The notes below the pieces were generated by a model. The model had not been told where the DNA came from. It did no database searches and saw only the letters and a list, made by a program, of their open reading frames with translations. A DNA stretch of 64,000 nucleotides from assembly GCA_028280345.1 (NCBI GenBank), contig JANQLY010000002.1:62001-126000 (forward strand), read 5' to 3'. Source of the stretch: Pseudomonadales bacterium (lineage in GTDB: Bacteria > Pseudomonadota > Gammaproteobacteria > Pseudomonadales > UBA7239). This document shows positions 16,101-24,432 of the stretch, piece by piece. The stretch's first letter is position 1. Every line of letters starts with the position of its first letter. The position numbers and the translations under genes were made by a program.

Positions 16101-19100
16101 CTAACGTTCCCAGAGTTCCTTGAGGCTTTCCTGATCAAACTTCATACGGAATTTCAGATAGAAACCCTGGGCAGTGTATTCGCTGCCACTAAAATCATCA
16201 TCCCGGAAGCCGACAAAGTTATAGCCAGCGGTAATCCACATGTTTTTCTCCGGTGATACCCCCACGGACAAGCCGGAGGAGTAGTCAGAGATGCCGGCAT
16301 TCCACGAGTTCAGTGTGTTGAAATGGGCACCGATGTCCCACAGGTACTGTTTGTAGGGTTTCATGCTGCGGCGGTATTCAACACCCCATAAATCGGTATA
16401 GCCGTCGTAGTGCTGGCTGTCGATGTTGTCGAGCACATACTTGCCACCATACTGGAAGCTGTATTGATTGATATTGTCTGGTTTGTAGTTGGCAACCAGA
16501 TTGTTAACGAGTCGCTGGCTGCGCAGCATGCTGCCGGGTCCACTGACTTCATCGAAGAGATAATCGGTGCGATTAAAGACAGTCCAGGCGGAATAAATCG
16601 GGCGATACGAAATACTGAAACGTAGATCACCGTTCATTTCGTCAGTGTTGTCACTGAAATCATTGGTGCTGAAGAGTACACCGGTAGATATTGCGAGTCC
16701 TTCATCGAGCTGTCGCAGATAGCCGAAAATAACATTGGTTTTATCACTGGTATCGGAGGTTCTGTATTCGTAGCGTGAAGTCAGTTCTTTTAATGCGGTG
16801 ATATAGCTTGCGGCAGCGCTGTAGGCGTAAAAGTCCTCACTGCGGTCGTTAAACTCGTCCACAGGTACAAAGCTTTCGGTTTCCAGCGTCTGTGAACTGT
16901 CAACGGAGAAGTCGGCTTTCCAGTGCTCGGTAATAATCCAGTTCTGGGTCATGCCCAGATTCGCAAAAGTTCGCTCACTGTTTTCATCAATACGGCGTTC
17001 AAAGGTTGAACGGGTTTCCGCACCTTGCCAGGGTTTGAGTCCCAGGCCAACACTGCTGCTTTCGTATTCCTGATATTCACCCCAGGCGTACTCATGGCCA
17101 GCAAGCAAGCTAACATACTGGGTTAACCTGTAATCGGCACCAAGGTATACACGGTTGCCAAAGTCAGAACTTTCACCATCGCCGCCATCATCGACAAGGA
17201 ATTCAGTATCCGCAGACAGGGTTAGTTTATTGTCGATAAATTTCTGACTGCCACCGAGCAACAGTTGCGTGGACTGGTAGGTGTTGCTATTGGCTGCGCT
17301 GTCTTTACCGTAGCGGGCGCCGACATAGGCATTTTGTTTGTCTGTATCGTAGTCAAATGTGCTGTCGATCACTTGACGTTTCACATCACTGTTAAGGTTT
17401 TCCTGTTGATAGGCATCCGCGCTTAGTGACAGATCGCGGGTAAATTTGTAGGTGCCTTGTACGCCATATTTCTGCGTTGCTTCTTCACTGGCATTTTGCT
17501 GACCAAGTCCAAAGCCATCTTCCTGCTCACGATAATAGGCGGAGCCATCAAGGTTTTCAGATTCATAATCAAGTTCGAGCAAGTAGGCATTGCCACTATC
17601 GTCAGTACCACCCGGATTTTCACTATCACTGGTAACAACTTCAGAGATCAGAGTTAACTCCTCGGTTACTTCGTAGGAAGCATCCACACCGAACAGGTTA
17701 CCCTCGGCCCCATCATTGCCTTCATGCACGGCAGTGACACCGACAAAGGTATCGTCAGTGAGGTGATAGGCTGCGCGGCCACCACCAGTATAGTTACCGC
17801 TATCTTCACCCTCGGTTTCATATTCCGCCACGATGTAAACCGGATTCAGATCGGAATCCTGGCTGGGTATCGGTTGACGGAAAAATACCGTGCCATCGAC
17901 ATAATCGATGTTGTAATCGATGTAACGGGTCAGGGTTTGGGTGCTGAGCACAATTTCGCTACGCAGTCGCTCCCGTACCTCAATGCTGATCTTGTCAGTG
18001 TTCTCAACAATATCCCGCTGGGATAGATTGTAAAGACCACTGGTACCATCGCCGCGAATTTCGTCGCGGTGGTAAGAGAAATCAGCTTCAGCGAGGAAAA
18101 CGTTGTAGCGCAAAGTTTCGCCACGCAATTCCGATTTGAGACCGGTTGCACTGCGACTGTAACGGGCATACTCGGTCGTATTCAGATTGGTGTCGTAATC
18201 GCCAAACAATGCAAAGAATCGCTCTCGTTCAAGTCTGAGATAAAGTTTCTTCGAACTGGCGGCGTCGTATTGCTGTACGGTGTTATCACCATACAAGGTG
18301 TAGTACTCCGTCGGGTTAATGGTTTGTTTGAAGCGTGCGCTCGTATCCTTGTCGGTATCGTAGGCAGCGGTTAGCAACCACTTGCCAAGAATCTGACCTT
18401 TGCTGAAAAACGCAATACGACCATCGCTACTGTCAAGGTTGCGGGCAGAGTCTTCAAGGTTTTGAACATTGCCGCCTGTCACATGTTGCTGCACAGACGC
18501 TTCAGCGAGGCCGACAAATATCCACTCGCGCTGTCCGGCTGCAAGCCAGGCATCAATGTCTACCTGCTTGTTGTCTTCCAGCTTGAAGGATAGTTTGACT
18601 TCGCCACTTTGCGTTGTGGGTTGCAACTTGATATAGGCAATACCATCTTCCTGAATCAGGTACTGAGGTTTGTTTCTTCTCGCGCTGATAATCTTTCCGG
18701 ATTTGAAATCATCGACTGTTTCCGCTGCAAAGTAGGGTGCATTGACCGTGAAGTCACCGTAGTTATGTATCCTTGCCGGATAACCGTGTCGGTCAGTAAA
18801 ACGCACTGCAATAACAGGCACGGTTTTTCCGTCGGCCACCAGTAGTGACTTATCGGGAATAAACTCGGCCCTTGCAGGGAAGTCCGCTAAATGTATCTCG
18901 CGGGTCTTGCGATCAATTTCATTGCCATTGCTATCGAGCAGAATAGCTTCGATGGTGTTGTTACCCACTACCAGGCTCATACCTTTCCAGCGGCTGATCG
19001 ACGTGGTACCGAAAATGTTCTTCTCGTTACCCTGGAAGTCGAGAGGATGGGTATCCTCGCCGTTAATGGTCAGTTTTACCTTGTACTGCGGGTGGTGTTT

Positions 19101-21053
19101 AACCCCGACATGTAGTGACTCAAGCGGTGGATTAAAGCCTTCAGTGGGGTAAGCAATTTCAAAAGCACTGCTTTGTGTTTTCAACCACTGACTATCGAAC
19201 TGATCCTTTTCGGATAGCACGATTTCGGTTTTCTCCGGAGGTTCGGGCATGCCGGTTATTTTATCGACTTGCTCGGTGACCTCATCTTGCTCGGTAATAT
19301 CTACACGACGGTTTTTACTGCGGCCATCGTCGGTATCGTTTTCTCTGATCGGTTTGTTTTTTCCGTAACCGGTTGCCGTGAGGCGAGATTCATCGATACC
19401 GCTATCAACCAACACCTGTTGAACATTACTTGCGCGATCTTCTGATAACGTCTGGTTGTAACCTTCAGTGCCAATGCCGTCGGCATAACCTTCGATAATG
19501 GCAGTGCTGTCAGAGTCTTGCATGGATTCAACAAGGTTGTTGAGCTCTTCCTGATGCTCGGGTTTAACATCGGATTTATCAAACTCGAAGAAGAAATGTT
19601 TGAGTTTCGTGATAATTGAGGTTTGCTCTTCCACATACTCATCGCCGTGTACAAAGAAATCAACGCGCCATAACGTGCCGCCCTGAACATCGACAAATTT
19701 TGACCAGGGTTGGCCAGCTTGTCGGCTGTTATCGGGGGTACAGGAGACTACACGCATGCCATCAGGCAGGCTGTCGACATCCAGTTGAACAACGTGACTT
19801 CCGGGTTTGACACCGTCGATATGCCAGCGTCCTTTCTCGTCAGTCAGCACATAAGTGCCATCTTCGAGGTAAATACGGGCGTTGGGTAAACCGACTTCAC
19901 CGGTTGAACTACAGCTGTTAACAACCACTCGACCAATCAGGAATGCTTCATTCCGATACAAATCGTTTTTCACCGTTACAGTTGCCTGAGCCTGGTTTGA
20001 ACGAATGCCACTCAGAGTCTGGGCTATTGCGGTGTTAACCGCTTGACCGTCTGGTGCGCCGGCAGTGACTTCAACGACGTAGGTGATGTTTGCAATATCT
20101 CCTGCTGGCACACGTGCCAGATCAAATACCAGAGTGCGCCCGTCAATAATCGCAGGATCTTTAACCGCAATGTCGTTGACTCTGACCGAACCGGATTTAT
20201 ACCGGAAACCTTTCGGTAAAGTGTCAATAACATCAATGCTGGTCAGATCAAAACTATTAACGGAGTTATCAAGTACCAGTTTGTATTGCAAAAATTCACC
20301 AATCGCTGTGACTGTCTTGCTGGCAGATTTGGTTAGCAGAATGTCCGCCTGTGTCGGATCGATGGGAACCAGCTTCGTGCCACTTGACGTTAATACGCCG
20401 GGGCCCGAGGTGGTTACGGTAAAGGCTTCACCGCGTGATCCGGGAGTCGGAGAGTAGGCTGTTACCGTTGGCAGTGAAGAGAGTTCACTGTCGCTGGCTG
20501 TGGAAGGGAAAGCGTACGGATCAGGAGGATCCACGACAATGCGATAGGTGCCTGCACTTACCTGGGGAAAACGGAATCTTCCTGTTCCAAAGGAATAGTC
20601 CGTGCCTCCCGAGTCAGTCACTGTGCCCCCGCTGATAAGCGTGCTGGGGAATGTGCTGACGCCATCATCACCAAAAACCGTTGCGGGATTACCCGTTGCG
20701 TCATCGACAAGCGTAATGCGGGCACCATCAATGGATTGCCCGGTAGAGCTGTCGAATATCAGGCCAGGTTCAATGGCATCATCAATGGTTGTGAAACTTG
20801 CGCTGTCACTATCACTACGTGGCGAACCACTGACATCGAAATTCACAAAAGCCGTATTGGTGATGTTGATACCGGCCGGTGCGGCGTGGGAAATACCTGA
20901 ACAGAACAGGGTGAACGTCAGGAAAAATAAGGCAAATAAAGCGCTGAGTCGCTGTTTTTTGACAGTTTTGGCTGACGCTGGAACGAAGAAAGCCGTGAGA
21001 GTATAAAACTCCCACAGCTTCCTGTTCCAAACCATGTCTGTCAAACGACTCAT
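16101..21053 (-). CDS. Large outer-membrane protein: DUF11-type and OmpA-like domains plus predicted C-terminal beta-barrel
   Basis: A 1650-residue exported protein. A long n-region precedes the signal helix (about residues 35-57, ending SHAA). The mature N terminus (AGINITNTAFVNFDVSGSP) resembles those of the two larger DUF11 proteins upstream. Then come a Cna/SdrD-like segment, a DUF11 domain (about 235-365, DILLTKSASKTV), a carboxypeptidase-regulatory-like fold (about 370-445, ARIYLEDGTYVLTDEKGRWH), and an OmpA-like peptidoglycan-binding domain (about 485-595; IIEGYADGIGTEGYNQTLSEDRASNV, KNRRVDI). The last 750 residues alternate short aromatic beta strands and polar turns, as expected of a large barrel; the end (LKELWER) lacks a terminal aromatic. 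It is the last gene of the four-gene operon and may anchor or export the other three products. Confidence 0.75.
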   Translation of the reverse strand: MSRLTDMVWNRKLWEFYTLTAFFVPASAKTVKKQRLSALFALFFLTFTLFCSGISHAAPAGINITNTAFVNFDVSGSPRSDSDSASFTTIDDAIEPGLIFDSSTGQSIDGARITLVDDATGNPATVFGDDGVSTFPSTLISGGTVTDSGGTDYSFGTGRFRFPQVSAGTYRIVVDPPDPYAFPSTASDSELSSLPTVTAYSPTPGSRGEAFTVTTSGPGVLTSSGTKLVPIDPTQADILLTKSASKTVTAIGEFLQYKLVLDNSVNSFDLTSIDVIDTLPKGFRYKSGSVRVNDIAVKDPAIIDGRTLVFDLARVPAGDIANITYVVEVTAGAPDGQAVNTAIAQTLSGIRSNQAQATVTVKNDLYRNEAFLIGRVVVNSCSSTGEVGLPNARIYLEDGTYVLTDEKGRWHIDGVKPGSHVVQLDVDSLPDGMRVVSCTPDNSRQAGQPWSKFVDVQGGTLWRVDFFVHGDEYVEEQTSIITKLKHFFFEFDKSDVKPEHQEELNNLVESMQDSDSTAIIEGYADGIGTEGYNQTLSEDRASNVQQVLVDSGIDESRLTATGYGKNKPIRENDTDDGRSKNRRVDITEQDEVTEQVDKITGMPEPPEKTEIVLSEKDQFDSQWLKTQSSAFEIAYPTEGFNPPLESLHVGVKHHPQYKVKLTINGEDTHPLDFQGNEKNIFGTTSISRWKGMSLVVGNNTIEAILLDSNGNEIDRKTREIHLADFPARAEFIPDKSLLVADGKTVPVIAVRFTDRHGYPARIHNYGDFTVNAPYFAAETVDDFKSGKIISARRNKPQYLIQEDGIAYIKLQPTTQSGEVKLSFKLEDNKQVDIDAWLAAGQREWIFVGLAEASVQQHVTGGNVQNLEDSARNLDSSDGRIAFFSKGQILGKWLLTAAYDTDKDTSARFKQTINPTEYYTLYGDNTVQQYDAASSKKLYLRLERERFFALFGDYDTNLNTTEYARYSRSATGLKSELRGETLRYNVFLAEADFSYHRDEIRGDGTSGLYNLSQRDIVENTDKISIEVRERLRSEIVLSTQTLTRYIDYNIDYVDGTVFFRQPIPSQDSDLNPVYIVAEYETEGEDSGNYTGGGRAAYHLTDDTFVGVTAVHEGNDGAEGNLFGVDASYEVTEELTLISEVVTSDSENPGGTDDSGNAYLLELDYESENLDGSAYYREQEDGFGLGQQNASEEATQKYGVQGTYKFTRDLSLSADAYQQENLNSDVKRQVIDSTFDYDTDKQNAYVGARYGKDSAANSNTYQSTQLLLGGSQKFIDNKLTLSADTEFLVDDGGDGESSDFGNRVYLGADYRLTQYVSLLAGHEYAWGEYQEYESSSVGLGLKPWQGAETRSTFERRIDENSERTFANLGMTQNWIITEHWKADFSVDSSQTLETESFVPVDEFNDRSEDFYAYSAAASYITALKELTSRYEYRTSDTSDKTNVIFGYLRQLDEGLAISTGVLFSTNDFSDNTDEMNGDLRFSISYRPIYSAWTVFNRTDYLFDEVSGPGSMLRSQRLVNNLVANYKPDNINQYSFQYGGKYVLDNIDSQHYDGYTDLWGVEYRRSMKPYKQYLWDIGAHFNTLNSWNAGISDYSSGLSVGVSPEKNMWITAGYNFVGFRDDDFSGSEYTAQGFYLKFRMKFDQESLKELWER

Positions 21054-21144
21054 GTCGTTATATCAATAAAACAGATTAGCTATTCCTCGTCATTGAGTGC
21101 TCTCATCAGCAAATCTCATCTCTGAAAAATAGCAAATTCATGCT

Positions 21145-22305
21145 TTATGGAATGATCTGTACGTCAAACGTAATGGTGACACTCTCATCGACCGGTATTT
21201 CAATACCGTTTGCATCGATGATGTTTTCCACCGTGATCGTGTCGATGCCAGCAGGCAAGTTGTTGTCTGCTGTAACAACCCGAACATTCGTGGTACCACC
21301 AGCGGCGCCGTTATCAGTGAGGTTAGGATCTGTACCCAGAGTGGAAACAGTCACATCAACACTGTTGGCAACATAGGCGACTTCGTTTTCCGGCAGCGTA
21401 TCAGTAATCACGATATCGGTAGCGGTTGCACTACTGGCTGGCGACGGGTTGGTAATCACGATGGTGTAGGTGAGAATCGCACCTGGAATAGCTTTTTCGT
21501 TAGCCCCTGGCGCACCACCGATCTGGTCGTCAGTTACCGCAACGGATTTGGTTACAGAAACCGCAGAGGTAACCACCGAGTAGGTGCCGCTGTTGGAATC
21601 CTGGCCATCGTCATTAGCGTCGAGACTGTGCGCACCGGCAGTACCTTCACGATAAATGTTCTGTGAAGTAGTTGCGATCCATGCATCACCCGCCTGGTTG
21701 ACGGTTTGTGAACCGAGAGCGTTAACCGCGGTACCGGAGTCCAGTGAAATTGCCAGCAGGTTGTACTGGGAAGTCTGACCATTAGTCGGTGCAGTACCGC
21801 CGCCAAACGGAGGAACATCGGCAACCACGAAGATAATAACGCTGGCATCTTCAGCCAGATCTCCGGAGTTATTTAACGAATTGGTGTCGTCATACAGCGT
21901 ATCGGTACCGGCATTAAATGTTGCATCACCGTCATCGATGTAGATATCAACATTGTTCATGTTGAACACGTTACCGGCGTTGGCTTCTACGGCAAGACCA
22001 TAACCCTGAGTGGCGTTACCGTTGTTGGTCAGCGTAAATGCCAGAACCTGGCGTTGCGCATTAGGTATAACGGGAGTTGTACCGCCTGATGAAACGTTAA
22101 AGTTAATCGCGGTATCCACGTTAAACGTTACGTCATCAGTGGCTGCGGCTTGTGGGTTGCCGCCAACATCGTAAGCAACAGAGACGTTGTTGGTGACGGG
22201 CGTACCGGCAGAAACACCGGCCGCGTGGGTCGTTTGCGCGCCAAGCGCAACAAGTAGCCCGAAGGCAAAAATGGCATAAAGCCGTTTGAGATTACATGTA
22301 AACAT
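21145..22305 (-). CDS. Secreted DUF11-domain protein (operon gene 3)
   Basis: A 386-residue exported protein started at the ATG at 22305, which has AGGAG eight bases upstream and gives a normal signal peptide (MFTCNLKRLYAIFAFGLLVA ... THAAG). The mature N terminus GVSAGTPVTNNVSVAYDVGG is related to the N termini of the 363- and 1650-residue proteins of the operon. A middle beta-rich part has an acidic loop DIYIDDGDATFNAGTDTLYDD that closely parallels the 363-residue protein and may bind calcium. A C-terminal DUF11 domain (about 265-386; VTKSVAVTDDQ, GAILTYTIVITNP, ATDIVITDTLPE) ends in the strand VTITFDVQIIP. No membrane anchor is visible. Likely a surface or fibre component. Confidence 0.7.
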   Translation of the reverse strand: MFTCNLKRLYAIFAFGLLVALGAQTTHAAGVSAGTPVTNNVSVAYDVGGNPQAAATDDVTFNVDTAINFNVSSGGTTPVIPNAQRQVLAFTLTNNGNATQGYGLAVEANAGNVFNMNNVDIYIDDGDATFNAGTDTLYDDTNSLNNSGDLAEDASVIIFVVADVPPFGGGTAPTNGQTSQYNLLAISLDSGTAVNALGSQTVNQAGDAWIATTSQNIYREGTAGAHSLDANDDGQDSNSGTYSVVTSAVSVTKSVAVTDDQIGGAPGANEKAIPGAILTYTIVITNPSPASSATATDIVITDTLPENEVAYVANSVDVTVSTLGTDPNLTDNGAAGGTTNVRVVTADNNLPAGIDTITVENIIDANGIEIPVDESVTITFDVQIIP

Positions 22306-22399
22306 GGTTTTTTCTCCTAAGTTACATAACATGGTTTGGTTGCTTTGCAGCAACACGGTTGGAAAAACTGCGTAATACATAACTCGCAGTGGTTTTTTC

Positions 22400-22456
22400 T
22401 GAATACAGATAGCGATACAACAACATATCTGTGCTCGGAAAAGAGGTTGTATTCAA
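22400..22456 (-). other. Possible RNA hairpins in the operon gap between genes 2 and 3
   Basis: Nested inverted repeats, GAATAC/GTATTC (about 22401-22455) and ACAGATA/TATCTGT inside them, lie in the 177-bp gap between the 162- and 386-residue protein genes. They could attenuate or process the transcript so gene 3 is made at a different level. Pairing was judged by eye only. Confidence 0.35.
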
Positions 22457-22482
22457 AGACTGTAGCGTTATTAACGACATCG

Positions 22483-22971
22483 TTACTTCACTTTAGCTTT
22501 GAATGAAACAGTGGTGCTTTTACCTGGAGGTAACTCAAAGTTCAGCACCCACTTGATATTCGTGAAATCTTCGGCAGTGGCGACTTGCTCTTCGCCCCCT
22601 TTAGTCACAACAACTTCGCCAGCCGGGGCATAGGTAGTCCCGTCGTCGGCGGAAAAAGTTACCGTAGTGTTTTTGCCCTGTGCACTGCTTTGCGCACTAC
22701 CCATGATGTAGATAACGTGCTCGGAAAAGTTATTGTTAATTTCAACATTTTCAGCGGGCTCACTGCCGGTGTTGGTTGCGACAACCTTGTACAGTAGCGT
22801 GTCGCCAGGCAGAAGTTTATCGATAGCTTTATATTCGATAACGGTTTTACCTTCATCGTCCTTGCTGCGATGTTCAGACTGCACAGTTTGCTCAATTTTT
22901 ATCTCCGCCTGGGCAATGCTGAAAGCGCAGAGCAGACAAATGGTAAAAATGGTTTTTAAGGTACTGTTCAT
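22483..22971 (-). CDS. Small secreted DUF11-like protein (operon gene 2)
   Basis: A 162-residue protein with a signal peptide (MNSTLKTIFTICLLCAFSIAQA). The mature protein is essentially one DUF11-like beta-sandwich: LPGDTLLYKVVATNTGSEPAENVEINN, then YAPAGEVVV, and the closing strand GKSTTVSFKAKVK. It begins 18 bp after the stop of the 363-residue gene, so the two are co-transcribed. An AGG-rich ribosome site (AAGGAG) lies before the ATG. As a single-domain unit it could be a subunit or cap for a larger assembly made of the related domains in its neighbours. No catalytic motif is visible. Confidence 0.72.
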   Translation of the reverse strand: MNSTLKTIFTICLLCAFSIAQAEIKIEQTVQSEHRSKDDEGKTVIEYKAIDKLLPGDTLLYKVVATNTGSEPAENVEINNNFSEHVIYIMGSAQSSAQGKNTTVTFSADDGTTYAPAGEVVVTKGGEEQVATAEDFTNIKWVLNFELPPGKSTTVSFKAKVK

Positions 22972-22989
22972 GGCAAGTCTCCTTGTGGG

Positions 22990-24081
22990 TTAATTGATAA
23001 TTGCGTCAAAGGTGATTACATATGTCGGTGTCGCTGCTGTTACTGAACCGAGATCGACAGTGATTAAATTGGTTGTGGCCGGATCGTTATAGTTTCCGGC
23101 ATCGGCATCGTTAGCATCGCTGAGACTGACACCGTCAAGTCTCAAGCTGCCGGGGACATAGCTGGTATCACCACAGGTGGGGTAGGGCCCCGGACTACAA
23201 ATGGAATCAGTGACAATGACATTGTCGGCACTGCCGGAGCCGCTGATATTGATCGTGAGGGTGTAAGTGATAGTGGCACCGGTTACTGGCTCATTGCCGC
23301 CTGATGGACTGCGGATAGCAAAGTTCTTGTTGATAGAAATGTTGACATCATTAACAACGTATATGCCGGTGACGCTTTGTGTGCCGGTAGAATTACCGAT
23401 GATGGCATCGACAAGAAAGGTTGGGTTGATACAGCCATCACCACCGTCAATGCCGTTATTCAGAGTGCCGTCGCAATCGTAAGTGGTAGCAACCGGGCCG
23501 GTTCCGGTGCGGGGTGAGGCATTGAGAATGGAAAAGCCGGTGTCGTTTTGGCTCAGGCCAGCGGGAATGTTATTGCGTACGAAAATAATTTGACTCGCAT
23601 CAGCAGCGAGTGTCGGGTCATTGATTCCAGGGTTAAGCAGTGTATCGCTGGCGGTATTTAACACACCATCGCCGTTGTCGATATAAATATCGGTAAATGC
23701 CGGATCAAAAATATCGCCGCCGGCAGTATTGTTAACACTCAGTGAATAGGCTTCGGAACCATTGCCGTTATTGGTGAGCTGATAGGTTAAAACAGCATTT
23801 GCCTGGCCGGCACCGACAACCACGTTACTGGTGTCCTGCCAGTTCAGGCTGTGTTCGAGTAGCTCATCAACGATAATGCTGGCGGTATTGGAGAATAGTG
23901 AGATTGGAGAACCGGAGATTGTCATATCAACGCGGGCCTGGCTTGAAATAACCGTTGCAGCAGGAACGCCCGCGGCATAGCTGTTTGTAGCAAACAGCAT
24001 CAACAGCAAAACAACTACACAATGCAGTTTGTTGATCCCCAACCCAGGTATGGAGCTTGTTTTGTATTTGTCTGACGGCAT
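22990..24081 (-). CDS. Secreted DUF11-domain protein (operon gene 1)
   Basis: A 363-residue exported protein, first gene of the operon. The signal helix is VVVLLLMLFATNSYA after a 20-residue n-region; the start has no strong ribosome site so it is less certain. The mature N terminus AAGVPAATVISSQARVDMTISGSP parallels the 386-residue and 1650-residue proteins. The middle has DIYIDNGDGVLNTASDTLL and LAADASQIIFVRNNIP, nearly collinear with the 386-residue protein, so these two are paralogues. A loop with three Cys (YDCDGTLNNGIDGGDGCIN, and SICSPGPYPTCGD) may hold disulfides. The C-terminal DUF11 domain ends with YVITFDAIIN. Confidence 0.7.
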   Translation of the reverse strand: MPSDKYKTSSIPGLGINKLHCVVVLLLMLFATNSYAAGVPAATVISSQARVDMTISGSPISLFSNTASIIVDELLEHSLNWQDTSNVVVGAGQANAVLTYQLTNNGNGSEAYSLSVNNTAGGDIFDPAFTDIYIDNGDGVLNTASDTLLNPGINDPTLAADASQIIFVRNNIPAGLSQNDTGFSILNASPRTGTGPVATTYDCDGTLNNGIDGGDGCINPTFLVDAIIGNSTGTQSVTGIYVVNDVNISINKNFAIRSPSGGNEPVTGATITYTLTINISGSGSADNVIVTDSICSPGPYPTCGDTSYVPGSLRLDGVSLSDANDADAGNYNDPATTNLITVDLGSVTAATPTYVITFDAIIN

Positions 24082-24432
24082 CCGGATACTCAGTCAGTTT
24101 GTTCAGCCTTACGTGTTATCCATTGTTTTGCGTTGTGCTCGTTAGCGATTTGCAAAAAATCTCTGACTATCCTTCGTGTGAATTGCACCCCAACTTTAAT
24201 GTGATATATGTCACGCTTTAATCGTCTATAATGTCACACTTGTAGTCAATTCGAAGGGGCCAAGCGGTACCATTGAGCGACCAATGACAAGTTAAAATTT
24301 GCTTAAAAAACAAACAGTTAGATAATAGATGAACGGTTGTTTTTTAGCAATGGGGAGCTGCACCAGGGCTTACGGCTTGATTGCAAATGGTTTTAGAATC
24401 GATAACGCACTTTTTGCGCTTGAATACTTGAA
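24082..24432. other. Divergent intergenic region between the DUF11 operon and the lectin-like gene
   Basis: A 351-bp gap with no gene. It holds a CRP-like site (24200-24215) and a TATAAT box (24227-24232). The remaining 200 bp up to the start at 24433 would be a long leader for the plus-strand gene; I saw no recognisable riboswitch in it. Confidence 0.6.
24200..24215. promoter_or_regulatory. CRP/Vfr-like binding site
   Basis: TGTGATATATGTCACG matches the TGTGA-N6-TCACA consensus in nine of ten positions. It is followed on the plus strand by TATAAT at 24227-24232. It lies between two divergent exported-protein units and could serve either. Confidence 0.55.

Noticed and set aside
18069..18374. 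Plus-strand open frames inside the 1650-residue gene
   Set aside because: They are shadows in the opposite strand of a long conserved-domain frame, with no ribosome site of their own.
24340..24432. Possible riboswitch in the leader of the lectin-like gene
   Set aside because: No c-di-GMP, cobalamin or other known core could be traced; only a long leader remains.
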